Below the pieces are notes generated by a model that did no database searches, was not told the origin of the DNA, and saw only the letters and a list, made by a program, of their open reading frames with translations. From Lumbricus terrestris (lineage: Eukaryota > Annelida > Clitellata > Crassiclitellata > Lumbricidae), in assembly GCA_949752735.1 (NCBI GenBank), contig OX457053.1, positions 27,936,997 through 28,000,996 on the forward strand: a stretch of DNA of 64,000 bases, read 5' to 3'. Below, piece after piece: positions 60,001 through 63,920 of the stretch (its first letter is position 1; every line of letters starts with the position of its first letter). The position numbers were made by a program, and so were the translations under genes.

Positions 60001-60515
60001 CCCCCTTCTCTCCATTGTCTCCTAGGAACCAGACTTAATGAGCAGTGTCCCATTTCACAAGTCATACAAATTGATACCATATTGGATACCAAAATAATAC
60101 ATAAAGCTCTACTGAGGGAGGTTTTTGTCCAGGGGTTGGGTTAATGACCGGGGTTAATGACCGTGGGGTTTGAGCCTGGGGATTAATTTAACTTTAACGG
60201 AAGTAAATGTTAGGTGGTTAATGTCTGTTCCAACGAGCCACAGAACAACAATCAGACATTAAATTTAAAAAAATAAAATTTGATTCGTGAACTGCCATTA
60301 TTTTTCAAAACGCACAAAATCGTAACGTTGCGGCTGACAGCCTGACTTACCGAATGGATGACGGGGGGACAGTGTCCACTGAAATGTCCGGTCAAGCACC
60401 CGGACCTCGTGGAGCAATGGTCGTCACACCAACCGCAGTTCATCGGGTCTTTTGTCATGATGCAGCTCGAGCAATCGCTGTAAACGCTGCATGACTTCAG
60501 TGGCACCATGGATAT
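40255..60515 (-). CDS. MET-like: MET/RON-family receptor tyrosine kinase gene (16 exons seen, 5' end missing)
   Basis: Joined exons give 953 codons (2,862 nt including the stop) with every intron GT-AG and every phase matching (intron phases 0,2,0,2,2,0,0,0,1,1,1,0,2,0,2). Domain order: PSI (residues 1-55 of the visible part, eight cysteines), four IPT/TIG domains (about 52-445), transmembrane helix (about 465-488), juxtamembrane segment (about 100 residues), tyrosine kinase (about 582-850), tail to 953. This order with a single kinase domain is unique to the MET/RON (hepatocyte growth factor / macrophage-stimulating protein receptor) family; plexins share PSI-IPT but have no kinase. Human MET also has four IPT domains, and exon junction residues fall at matching alignment points. 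The product is a plasma-membrane receptor expected to autophosphorylate on ligand binding. The signal peptide, Sema domain and any furin site are upstream of this window or unrecognised. Sure of family; orthology to MET versus RON cannot be decided. Confidence 0.93.
40849..41385. repeat. ATT/ATC microsatellites in the last intron
   Basis: Two stretches (about 40,849-41,115 and 41,211-41,380) of ATT, ATC and GTT trinucleotides, separated by unique sequence. Long poly-Ile frames across them are repeat by-products. Confidence 0.9.
41625..41761 (-). CDS. MET-like: MET-like exon 15: kinase C-lobe
   Basis: Acceptor CATTGCAG|TGGTCATTTGG and donor CACT|GTGAGC; 137 nt, residues 774-819. It encodes [14 protein letters not shown], the conserved subdomain IX region following the DVW, then [14 protein letters not shown] and [12 protein letters not shown]. 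The last motif matches human MET closely (GRRLLQPEYCPD). The split codon CT|C restores Leu819. The intron upstream of this acceptor is a minisatellite made of copies of this very acceptor region. Confidence 0.95.
41762..42240. repeat. 46-bp intronic minisatellite copying a splice acceptor
   Basis: Diverged units of about 44-46 bp (for example spacing 46 between CCAGTTCAATGAGC at 42,027 and 42,073) fill most of this intron. Units near the exon contain AAATGACCACT(A/G)CAATGAG, that is, on the minus strand CTCATTGYAG|TGGTCATTTG, which is the true acceptor plus first ten exon bases of exon 15. The array therefore appears to have grown from the exon boundary. Confidence 0.85.
42395..42455 (+). repeat. 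Short SINE/LINE tail remnant
   Basis: GAGGGTGCTTCTGAATAATC then AAAAGCGCCATATAAATT and GAAAGAATACAATA resemble the common 3' tail (GGAGYGCYTCTGAGTAG..GCGCYATA). The 5' part is missing. Confidence 0.4.
42499..42661 (-). CDS. MET-like: MET-like exon 14: DFG motif and activation loop
   Basis: Acceptor CTTGTAG|GTTAGATG and donor GATGTT|GTAAGT; 163 nt, residues 719-773. It encodes [19 protein letters not shown] then [15 protein letters not shown] Asp is 730. The activation loop has the MET-type YxxxYY arrangement (Tyr738, 742, 743; compare DMYDKEYY in human MET). KWMALES is the P+1 loop typical of receptor tyrosine kinases. All residues needed for activity are present. Confidence 0.96.
42735..43115. 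repeat. 90-bp intronic minisatellite, four units
   Basis: AAAAGAGTTGRTCAAGAAAG recurs near 42,769, 42,859, 42,949 and 43,035 (spacing about 90, 90, 86) together with TTTATGATATTTAACTTC. The array fills the intron and ends right at the donor of exon 13 (43,119). Confidence 0.85.
43120..43229 (-). CDS. MET-like: MET-like exon 13: catalytic loop
   Basis: Acceptor GTTTCAG|AGTCCTAC and donor TGCAT|GTAAGT; 110 nt, residues 683-719. It encodes [18 protein letters not shown] then [20 protein letters not shown] is the receptor tyrosine kinase catalytic loop, with catalytic Asp712, Arg716 and Asn717 intact. [10 protein letters not shown] aligns with NPTVKDLIGF of human MET. Confidence 0.96.
43755..43845 (+). 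repeat. Short element tail ending in (ATT)n
   Basis: AAGGCGCCCCTGTAATGGCA, then GGCTGTGCTACTGCGCCATA, TAAATTGTCGTAATT and (ATT)n. The reverse complement of the same sequence, also next to (AAT)n, lies at about 54,120-54,202. Two copies in opposite orientation support a dispersed element distinct from the main SINE. Confidence 0.55.
44035..44110. mobile_element. Partial MITE core related to 34,861-35,166
   Basis: GAAATTTTCTGATGACTTTT and AGTCATC..AAATTTCTGACGATTTT repeat the palindromic GTCATC core of the GGCGGAG-terminus MITE family. Termini are not preserved. Confidence 0.4.
44381..44568 (-). CDS. MET-like: MET-like exon 12: alpha-C helix to hinge
   Basis: Acceptor GGTTCATAG|AATGCATT and donor GATAAT|GTACGT; 188 nt, residues 620-682. 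It encodes [19 protein letters not shown] (alpha-C glutamate 635, which pairs with Lys613), then [30 protein letters not shown] is nearly identical to the MET hinge PLVVLPYMKHGDL and is one of the strongest family identifiers in the window. Confidence 0.96.
44571..44850. repeat. 34-bp intronic minisatellite, about eight units
   Basis: Unit AACCAGAGAACAATGGACAT plus CTAAACAGAATTAT, repeated about eight times directly upstream (minus strand) of exon 12. The first unit overlaps the last intron bases of its acceptor (CTGGTTCATAG). Confidence 0.9.
44960..45565. repeat. AGT/AAT compound microsatellite
   Basis: Long runs of AGT and AAT trinucleotides with a duplicated mixed unit (about 45,195-45,290 and 45,280-45,375) and a pure (AGT)n run at about 45,390-45,500. 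A 228-codon plus-strand frame made of Ser/Asn/Val/Ile runs is a by-product. Confidence 0.9.
45838..46030 (+). repeat. 20-bp minisatellite (GTATGAACCCAAAGACCATT), copy 1
   Basis: About nine imperfect units. The same unit occurs at 46,373-46,525 in the same orientation and at 47,826-47,945 inverted, each in a different intron of the receptor gene. Confidence 0.8.
46163..46252 (-). CDS. MET-like: MET-like exon 11: glycine-rich loop and catalytic lysine
   Basis: Acceptor AACTGCTAG|GCCACTTT and donor CGAACTG|GTGAGA; 90 nt, residues 590-620. It encodes [10 protein letters not shown] (second half of the GxGxFGxVY loop, identical to MET HFGCVY) and EVAVKTLK with ATP-binding Lys613. The split codons G|GC and G|AA restore Gly590 and Glu620. 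Confidence 0.95.
46373..46525 (+). repeat. 20-bp minisatellite, copy 2
   Basis: Imperfect units of GCATGAACTCAAAAACCACT, same family as 45,838-46,030. It nearly fills the small intron between exons 10 and 11. Confidence 0.75.
46585..46752 (-). CDS. MET-like: MET-like exon 10: juxtamembrane segment and start of kinase
   Basis: Acceptor TCCTTCAG|CCTACTTG and donor GGTCAAG|GTGGGT; 168 nt, residues 534-590. Most of it is juxtamembrane ([24 protein letters not shown]), followed by the first kinase strand [11 protein letters not shown], the start of the glycine-rich loop. I find no DYR-type Cbl-binding motif here, unlike the juxtamembrane of human MET. Confidence 0.93.
46787..47090. repeat. 76-bp AT-rich tandem repeat, four units
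   Basis: GTTGAATATGAGG followed by TTTGTGTATAAATAC and (TA)n occurs at 46,787, 46,864, 46,940 and 47,012 (spacing 77, 76, 72). It ends where a SINE begins. Confidence 0.85.
47091..47304 (+). mobile_element. tRNA-derived SINE, copy 1
   Basis: tRNA-like head with a degraded box A (GTGGTGGTGGAGTGG) and box B GGTTTGAATCC at 47,154-47,164. Then the family body CTTCACTCGCAATTGCTCA and GTCGGGAGCGCCTCTGAGTA, and the tail GGCTATAACAAGTGCACAC. It lies in the intron between exons 9 and 10, antisense to the gene. Confidence 0.85.
47452..47743 (-). CDS. MET-like: MET-like exon 9: membrane-proximal region and transmembrane helix
   Basis: Acceptor CCTTTTCAG|GTGAGGGT and donor TCAAACT|GTAAGC; 292 nt, residues 437-534. 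It starts with [13 protein letters not shown] (last strand of IPT4), then a linker and the transmembrane helix around 465-488 ([20 protein letters not shown]) followed by the stop-transfer run [11 protein letters not shown]. The remainder is cytoplasmic. A SINE/LINE tail remnant lies within about 30-50 bp of the donor (near 47,400-47,425). Confidence 0.94.
47826..47945 (-). repeat. 20-bp minisatellite, inverted copy 3
   Basis: Units AATGGTTTTTGGGTTCATAC are the reverse complement of the arrays at 45,838 and 46,373. The three arrays could pair within one unspliced transcript. Confidence 0.75.
48350..48493 (-). CDS. MET-like: MET-like exon 8: fourth IPT domain
   Basis: Acceptor TTTAAAAG|GGAAGGAA and donor ATAGTG|GTAGGA; 144 nt, residues 389-436, phase 0 at both ends. 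It encodes [22 protein letters not shown] and [10 protein letters not shown], the IPT pattern G-NL...V-VGG--C...L-C. The acceptor lacks a strong pyrimidine tract and the donor GTAGGA is not ideal, so these ends are a little less certain than others; the phases agree with both neighbours. Confidence 0.85.
48563..48875. mobile_element. Damaged second copy of the hAT MITE
   Basis: It shares AAGTTGGAGGACATG, CACTTTTTCTTAGTTGAAGG, TTTAATTAACTAAAA, TTTGAGAGATGAGGGCCA and CTGGCAGGCCA with the complete element at 36,551-36,878. The right end is CCACTG; the left terminus is lost, and no target duplication is visible. It begins about 70 bp from exon 8. Confidence 0.85.
49207..49297 (+). mobile_element. 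tRNA-SINE copy 2, 5'-truncated
   Basis: Only the body and tail remain: TTCGGCGTGAAACTCCGATG, GTCGGGAGCGCCTCTGAGTA, GGGGCGCTATAACAAGTGC. The tRNA head is missing. Confidence 0.85.
49347..49616 (-). CDS. MET-like: MET-like exon 7: third to fourth IPT domain
   Basis: Acceptor TGATTGCAG|GCATGTCT and donor GCTACAG|GTATGG; 270 nt, residues 299-388, phase 0 at both ends. It encodes [18 protein letters not shown] (the C....M-CKSPD strand of IPT3), then [15 protein letters not shown], which aligns with the MET segment ending in FxMDGI, and finally SSHLVLKLQ leading into IPT4. Confidence 0.95.
49650..49735. repeat. (ATGT)n microsatellite
   Basis: Uninterrupted ATGT tetranucleotides then imperfect ATTT/ATCT units, next to a SINE tail. 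Confidence 0.9.
49742..49952 (-). mobile_element. tRNA-SINE copy 3
   Basis: Reverse orientation: tail CACTTGCTATAGCGCC first, then CTACTCGGAGGTGCTCCTGA, GAGTTTCACGCCGAAG, CAACTGCGAGTGAAGGACTT and box B as GAATTCGAACC, ending in the tRNA-like head. Confidence 0.85.
50238..50600 (-). mobile_element. LINE 3' fragment, second copy (ORF2 C-terminus)
   Basis: On the minus strand [20 protein letters not shown] and LPQVLRLLP are readable. This is the conserved ORF2 C-terminal pattern (SFSV-GP-LWN-LP--LR). A frameshift/stop then leads to FLLKLFLF in another frame. The 3' tail, CTCCTGAC..TAGCGCCTCTTC in plus orientation followed by CATTCATT-type repeats, equals that of the 38,105-38,290 copy. Pseudogenised. 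Confidence 0.7.
50683..50782 (-). CDS. MET-like: MET-like exon 6: third IPT domain, first half
   Basis: Acceptor GTGATTTAG|CGGAGGTA and donor GACGAT|GTGAGT; 100 nt, residues 265-298. It encodes [19 protein letters not shown] then RLYVNV. SGG--LTVTG-NL is the defining IPT strand and aligns with SGGSTITGVGKNL of human MET. Confidence 0.95.
50783..51743. other. Intronic sequence, nothing recognised
   Basis: The start of the 3-kb intron between exons 5 and 6. Around 51,040-51,170 GGTTAAG/AAGGTCA-like words recur loosely without a clear period. No exon seen. Confidence 0.5.
51744..51957 (+). mobile_element. tRNA-derived SINE copy 4, best preserved
   Basis: Intact RNA polymerase III signals: box A-like TGGTGTAGTGG at 51,753-51,763 and a perfect box B GGTTCGAATCC at 51,796-51,806. 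The head also keeps a tRNA-like anticodon-arm region (GACTTGAAGTC). Then CCTTGGGCAAGTCCTTCACT, GCAATTGCTCAGCGC, GTCGGGAGCGCCTCTGAGTA, GGGGCGCTATAATAAGTGC. It is a reference copy for the family in this window. Confidence 0.92.
52035..53413. mobile_element. Fold-back type element 1 with internal 34-bp array
   Basis: The left end GGTGCGCTGACAAAACAGCG is followed by short repeats of ACAAAAYGGCRC. The right end is the approximate inverse (CGGCGCCGTTTTGC then TTGGTGCC). Both ends abut (AAT)n. The interior is dominated by about 27 units of TCAATCCAGCTTCCATTTAA. Inverted ends made of short tandem repeats around a tandem array resemble fold-back elements such as the sea-urchin TU family. No protein is encoded. 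A target duplication cannot be told inside the microsatellite. Confidence 0.7.
52194..53120. repeat. 34-bp tandem array inside fold-back element 1
   Basis: Units of about 34 bp, TTCATCAATCCAGCTTCCAT then TTAAGCAAGACTAT, about 27 in number with a few 37-38-bp variants (CCAGCAGCTTCC). The same unit recurs inside element 2 (54,505-55,173) and nowhere else in the window. Confidence 0.92.
53415..53490. repeat. (AAT)n microsatellite
   Basis: AAT trinucleotides with an AAC stretch. It directly abuts the right end of fold-back element 1; a similar (AAT)n run at 52,002-52,034 abuts the left end. Confidence 0.9.
53549..53756 (-). mobile_element. tRNA-SINE copy 5
   Basis: Reverse orientation with tail TTGCTATAGCGCCC, CTACTCAGAGGCGCTCCCGA, GAGTTTCACGCTGAAGC, box B as GGATTCGAACC (53,691-53,701) and tRNA-like head to CACCGCACCCC. 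Confidence 0.9.
53856..54059 (-). CDS. MET-like: MET-like exon 5: second IPT domain, second half
   Basis: Acceptor TTATCTATAG|GATAAATT and donor TTCTGAG|GTTGGT; 204 nt, residues 197-265. It encodes [11 protein letters not shown] (the C-rich IPT2 strand), a linker, [10 protein letters not shown] and [10 protein letters not shown]. The last aligns with the human MET segment EIHPTKSFIS at the IPT2-IPT3 junction. The donor GTTGGT is unusual (T at +3) but gives the correct phase-2 join to exon 6. Confidence 0.93.
54120..54202 (-). repeat. Second copy of the (ATT)n-tailed short element
   Basis: TTACGACAATTTATATGGTG, CAGTTACACAGCCATTCG, AAGGGCGCCTTAT is the reverse complement of the 43,755-43,845 sequence, with the (AAT)n tail on its left. 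A shorter remnant with AGCGACAACTTATATGGCGC precedes it at about 54,095. Confidence 0.6.
54231..54440 (-). mobile_element. tRNA-SINE copy 6
   Basis: Reverse orientation and full length: GCGCACTTGTTATAGCGCCC, ACTCAGAGGCGCTCCCGACT, CGGAGTTTCACGCCGAAGC, box B GGATTCGAACC, head to CTCCACCGCGCCCC. Preceded by (ATGT)n. Confidence 0.92.
54496..55182. mobile_element. Fold-back type element 2 with 9-bp target duplication
   Basis: The element (54,505-55,173) is flanked by CTCACAAAC at 54,496-54,504 and 55,174-55,182, a perfect 9-bp target duplication. Termini are inverted: left GGACATTTCCTCTGGACAAA, right (reverse complement) GGACATTTCCCCCTGGACAA, both continuing into GGACAAAA repeats. The interior holds the TCAATCCAGCTTCCATTTA units of element 1. 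A 9-bp duplication is typical of Mutator-like elements; that assignment is inference. No transposase. Confidence 0.85.
55183..55766. other. Intronic sequence, nothing recognised
   Basis: AT-rich with a near-duplicated ATATTCAGTAATTCAATTCATG at about 55,255 and 55,315. No exon seen. Confidence 0.5.
55767..55972 (-). mobile_element. tRNA-SINE copy 7
   Basis: Reverse orientation: GCGCACTTGTTATAGTGCCC, ACTCAGAGGCGCTCCCGACT, GCAATTGCGAGTGAAG, box B GGATTCGAACC, head to CACCGTGCCACAC. A short deletion follows GCGAGTGAAG. Confidence 0.9.
56010..56130. repeat. SINE/LINE tail remnant followed by (GACA)n
   Basis: GGAGCGCCTCTGAATAG and CTTGAAGGGCTGCGATATAG (plus orientation) match the common tail, then an imperfect GACA microsatellite. 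Confidence 0.65.
56171..56307 (-). CDS. MET-like: MET-like exon 4: second IPT domain, first half
   Basis: Acceptor TTGTCACCAG|GTGGCTTC and donor GTTACCAG|GTAAGC; 137 nt, residues 152-197. It encodes [20 protein letters not shown] then [10 protein letters not shown] and RRCNVT. I--I-P-FGP-SGGT-LTITG-NL is a textbook IPT opening, matching ITSISPKYGPMAGGTLL of human MET. Confidence 0.96.
56335..56425 (-). repeat. LINE tail remnant
   Basis: TTCATTTCAAGAATTTATGT, AGTGCCCCTTCAAGAAG and ACAGAGGTGCTCCCAGT repeat the tail of the LINE copy at 38,105-38,290. No ORF2 residues remain. Confidence 0.6.
56577..56715 (-). CDS. MET-like: MET-like exon 3: end of first IPT domain
   Basis: Acceptor TTCTTGTAG|TATCGTAT and donor TACAAG|GTAACG; 139 nt, residues 105-151. 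It encodes [19 protein letters not shown] (the cysteine strand of IPT1) and [15 protein letters not shown], right before IPT2, aligns with the YSTFSY of human MET. Confidence 0.94.
56978..57290. repeat. (CAAT)n microsatellite
   Basis: AATC tetranucleotides with CAAC and CAGT variants over about 310 bp. Two long plus-strand frames (INQS and similar repeats) are by-products. Confidence 0.93.
57291..57976. other. Intronic sequence with (CTGT)n and (TTAA)n runs
   Basis: Rest of the intron between exons 2 and 3. CTGT repeats at about 57,578-57,606; TTAATTAATTAG repeats at about 57,735-57,792, flanked by a duplicated AGTTCAGTAAAGACCAGGGT (57,710 and 57,796). No exon seen. Confidence 0.7.
57977..58125 (-). 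CDS. MET-like: MET-like exon 2: first IPT domain
   Basis: Acceptor ATGTTCTTAG|TTCTGGCC and donor AGCTCGTG|GTATGT; 149 nt, residues 56-105. It encodes [20 protein letters not shown] then FGNG, and [12 protein letters not shown] across the split codon [20 protein letters not shown] is the first IPT motif and aligns with [20 protein letters not shown] of human MET. Confidence 0.95.
58565..59375. repeat. 41/84-bp minisatellite in intron 1
   Basis: Related half-units of about 41 bp (GGCAACCACAAAAGGTTTCC, TCTTGTTCTAACTGAGGTCA, GAATGACCAGAAAGGGTTTC) form a dimer. At 59,099-59,340 an 82-84-bp dimer (AGGTCAGAATGACTATATAA at 59,099, 59,181, 59,265) has been amplified. About 16 half-units. Confidence 0.88.
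59458..59708 (+). mobile_element. tRNA-SINE copy 8 with internal foreign patch
   Basis: Head with box B GGTTCGAATCC, then CCTTGGGCAAGTCCTTCACT, GCAATTGCTCAGCGCTTCGG, and tail GGGGCGCTATAACAAGTGCG. Between GCGTGAAA and GCAGTGTCCGC the normal CTCCGAT is replaced by about 35 bp reading GGATATATATATGCAAGGAT, ATAGGCCTGTGTAACTAT, which matches part of the minisatellite at about 62,865-62,905. Confidence 0.88.
59709..60350. other. Intronic sequence with a fold-back end fragment
   Basis: Near 60,120-60,180, GGTTTTTGTCCAGGGGTTGG then GTTAATGACCGGGGTTAATGACCGTGGGG resembles the short-repeat outer domain of the fold-back elements. The rest is unrecognised. Confidence 0.45.
60351..60515 (-). CDS. MET-like: MET-like exon 1 of the visible part: PSI domain
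   Basis: Acceptor TTTCTTGAAG|ATATCCAT and donor CATTCG|GTAAGT; 165 nt, residues 1-55, phase 0. It encodes [25 protein letters not shown] and [16 protein letters not shown]. Eight cysteines (9, 15, 18, 27, 30, 34, 40, 49) with the CGWC core define a PSI domain as in MET and plexins. The protein must continue upstream into the Sema domain; an ATG in the exon (codon 3) is not a plausible start because there is no signal peptide. Confidence 0.94.
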
Positions 60516-60560
60516 CTTCAAGAAAATATAAACAAACAAATTAATTAATTATCGGAACAG

Positions 60561-60752
60561 CAGCCATGGGCGGAGGCCTGGGTGTAGACTTGGGGGGACG
60601 AAAAGACGTGAGATTTTTTTGACGGACGAGTGGCTGAGTGTCGCCGAAAAATTTCCATCTTTTGTCGGTCAAAATTTCTGACGACCTTTTTTTAGTCATC
60701 CGACGAAATCTCGACGAAATTTTCTATTTTCGCCACCAAAAAAGTAATGGTC
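60561..60752 (+). mobile_element. Truncated copy of the GGCGGAG MITE
   Basis: Begins CAGCCATGGGCGGAGGCCTG, as the left end of the 34,861 element, then GGGGGGACGAAAAGACGTGA, GACGACC..TTTAGTCATC, CGACGAAATTTTCTATTTTC. The right inverted terminus is missing. Confidence 0.7.
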
Positions 60753-60800
60753 GGGGGTAACGGCGGGGGTAATGGCAGGGGGGTAATGGGCCGGGGCGTA
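60740..60800. repeat. GGGGGTAATGGC short tandem repeats
   Basis: GTAATGGTCGGGGGTAACGG, CGGGGGTAATGGC, AGGGGGGTAATGGGCCGGGG: units of about 14 bp, similar in style to the outer domains of the fold-back elements. Confidence 0.5.
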
Positions 60801-60965
60801 AAGTCCGGATACCGATCCGCTGTGGAATAGGAAGCCAGTGGAGCACATTCTGCATGTATTCCGTGACTTGGTCAAATTTAGGGATGCGACCTAAGGAGTA
60901 CAAAGACCATAATGTTGCTATGAAAATCGCCCGCCAAACGGAAATGGATTCCCCCAATTTATGGG
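60800..60965 (-). mobile_element. Probable LINE ORF2 fragment
   Basis: On the minus strand SLGRIPKFDQVTEYMQNV then LHWLPIPQRI. The T--L--LHWLPI--RI pattern is conserved shortly after the reverse transcriptase domain of CR1/L2-type LINEs, upstream of the WN-LP motif seen in the other two fragments. Short and degenerate, so only probable. Confidence 0.5.
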
Positions 60966-60975
60966 GTGATATCAC

Positions 60976-62360
60976 AAGCCCAGAATCAGTAATATAACTC
61001 TACCAACACTAAGGCAATCAAACTAACTGGAGGATGGTAAATAGTCGTGCATTTTCCCACATCACTGGCCTCATAACTAGAATTGGTCCACAGCAGCAGG
61101 ACATTATGAAATAGATAAAGGAAACCAGTAGACCATTCAATTTAACTATCAACCAGAGAAAATGAAAACAATGGTAATTTAACAAAAAACAAAACAAAGT
61201 CACAAATAACAATGACGATAATTAGGGCTGCCTATTTCTGATTCTGCCAATCTGGGATTCTGACTGTGCTATTTATTACCAATTAGGCCTAACCCTGTTC
61301 ACATTTGCTTCAAAATAGTTTTATCCCCAGAAGCTAATTCAGTTATATTCAGCTGTGCACGAGTGGCCTTAAAATCTGTTGCAAACTGTCGTAGCTCATT
61401 TGCTTTAAATGTATCGAATCAACCAATCATTTTATGTAAAGTAATGCATGTGCGCTTGTCAGATGTAAATAAAGGCTACTTATTTACTTACAGAATCACA
61501 TGCAATGCATTGTATGGAAGATTCGATGGGAAAGAGCAAAGGTATGCCAAGACAATGTTTGCAACGTAAATATAAATGAGGACAGCAGAAATAAAAGTAC
61601 GTGTCTAAAATATTGTACAGCTCTCTCGCAGTTGGATGCATATGTCACGTGATATTCTATTCCCCCTTAAAGCCATCAAGGGGATGAATTAATCTAGCTA
61701 TCCCCCCCCCCCCGGATGAAATAATTAACCGGTCTAGACTATCCGGGAGGGGAGTGGGTGATAAACCATTCTATCCTCTTTAATGAAAAATGCTTATAAT
61801 TGAAAATTTTATGCTGTAATCAAACTTTAGAGTGACTCTATTTGTTTTAAGTGTCCAAAACAATGTTCAGAGCAAGGCAAATCGAATTTACTTAGTGGCT
61901 CTAAGTGTTCTTAAGCGTCCTAAATGTTATAAGCGCTCTAAAACTAAAGCAAGCAAAATTATCTAGTAGGAATAAACACACCTGTTAGTGTCATTGTTTA
62001 AAAATTAAAACAAGGCAGATGGAAGTTAATTTGAAAAACCAAATACACGCAGAAGTGTCTTTTTTCAACTTCTCTTCATATGGGGGATATGATTAATACG
62101 GGGATACTCTATTTCGTGACACCTGCGCTGACGGCCTAACGCTGGATCCATAGATAACATAAATGTGGACATGACATATTACTTGGACCAACCCCAAGGG
62201 AGGCAATGGACCTGACAAGCAATAACAATTATCATAATAATAACATTATCATAATAATAACAACCATTGTTTAATTTCAACATGTTCGCAACTCATTGTA
62301 TCAACATGATTTATCACAGCAGACGAATTTTCTTTATTAACTTTTGTTCACTTATTTCTC
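60976..62360. other. No exon recognised upstream of the PSI exon
   Basis: I searched the minus strand for the last Sema exon. One candidate donor (ATTCT|GTAAGT near 61,493) follows open frames without Sema-like residues and is not accepted. A C-run lies at about 61,704-61,713. Confidence 0.5.
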
Positions 62361-62571
62361 ACATTTGCCATAGTGCCACTTCAAACAAACTCTACTCAGA
62401 GGCGCTCCCGACTACAGTGCGGACACCGCATCGAAATTTCACACAGAAGCACACGAGCAATTGCGAGTGAATGACTTGTTCAAGGTCCTACATGACGGTT
62501 TGAGGGTGGATTTGAACCTCGAACACTCCGGCTACAAGGCACCGAACCCACCACAACACCACTGTGCCCAC
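62361..62571 (-). mobile_element. tRNA-SINE copy 9
   Basis: Reverse orientation: ACATTTGCCATAGTGCCAC, CTACTCAGAGGCGCTCCCGA, AATTTCACACAGAAGC, GCAATTGCGAGTGAATGACT, box B as GGATTTGAACC, head to CACTGTGCCCAC. More diverged than most copies. Confidence 0.88.
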
Positions 62572-62599
62572 AATTTAATTGACCGGCAGTGCAAAGAAT

Positions 62600-63015
62600 G
62601 TAGGCCTGTGTGCCAGGTTGTATGCCTGTGCCATGGAATAGGCCTGTGCCAGGTTGTAGGTTTGTGCCATAATGTAGGCCTGTGCCATGTTGTAGGCATG
62701 TGCAACCGTGTAGGCCTGTGCCAGGTGTAGGCATATGCAAGGGTGTAGGCCTACGTAATAATGCAGGTCTATGCCATAGTGTAGGCCTTTGCCAGTGCGT
62801 AGACATGCTCCACCACGCAAGCCTGCGCCATAATGTAGGCCTATGCAACCATGTAGGGCATAACGTAGGCCTATGCAAGGATATAGGCCTGTGCAACTAT
62901 GCAGAGTGTAGGCCTGAGCGTAGGGACTGTAGGCCTGTTCCACGATGTAGGCCTTTTCCACGATGTAGGCCTGTTCCATGATGTAGGCCTGTGCGATGGT
63001 GTAGGCCTGTAAAGT
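62600..63015. repeat. GTAGGCCTGTGCCA minisatellite
   Basis: About 22 irregular units of 17-21 bp based on TGTAGGCCTGTGCCATG. Several frames on both strands stay open through it (CHVVGLCH-type or GLHYGTGL-type repeats), a by-product of few stops in the unit. Confidence 0.88.
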
Positions 63016-63400
63016 TCGCAAGTTGCGTCTGAACTCCTGAGAAAGTTTTTAATTGGCGCCAACATCTAACACCAACTTCGTTCAAAGAGGGCGCTCCAGA
63101 CAAAGTAGCGGCTCTCTCTATTTCCCCACCCTACCCAACCCACCCCCACCCCACCCGGGATCAACCGCTTCCCAGCTTTACGGCGGGAGATACGACCCGC
63201 TGTGAAGGGATAGGGTTACAAGGGGGAAGCGGAGGGCGGGTGTAGGGTGACTGTGAAGGGTAAGCTTAAAAAGAAACCACAATATTTGACTTTGGTTAAA
63301 ATCGTTGGATGTACACGAACAACAAACGTCGGTTAGTCATTAGTTTGTTGCTTCACCCACTTCTACAAATCAGTCCATCATAGTCACACACACGCTGCGT
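63016..63400. other. Unrecognised sequence with C-rich and G-rich runs
   Basis: CCCCACCCTACCCAACCCAC at about 63,124 and GGGGGAAGCGGAGGGCGGG at about 63,222. No gene or repeat family recognised. Confidence 0.45.
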
Positions 63401-63784
63401 CTCCCTCTCTGTCTGTTTATATGTCTGTATGTCTGCTTATCTGTCTGTCTGCCTGTCTGTGTGTCTGTATGTCTATCTAACTGTTTAAATGTCTGTCTGC
63501 TTATCTGTCTGTCTGTGTGTCTGTCTATCTGTCTACGTGTCTGTCTATCTGTCTGTTTATCTGTCTGTCTGCTTATCTGTGTGTCTGTCTGTCTATCTGT
63601 CTCGTTTATCTGTCTGTCTGCTTATCTGTGTGTCTGTCTGTCTATCTGTCTGTCTGCTTATCTGTGTGTCTGTCTGTCTGTTTATCTGTCTGTCTGCTTA
63701 TCCGTCTGTCTGCGTGTCTGTCTATCTGTCTGTCTGTTTATCTATCTGTCTGCTTATCCGTCTGTCTGTCTGTCTGCATGTCTG

Positions 63785-63822
<38 letters not shown>

Positions 63823-63830
63823 ATCTATCC

Positions 63831-63920
<90 letters not shown>

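Noticed and set aside
61490..61570. Possible upstream receptor exon ending at a GTAAGT donor (minus strand)
   Set aside because: Open in two frames but neither resembles the end of a Sema domain, and no convincing acceptor is seen.
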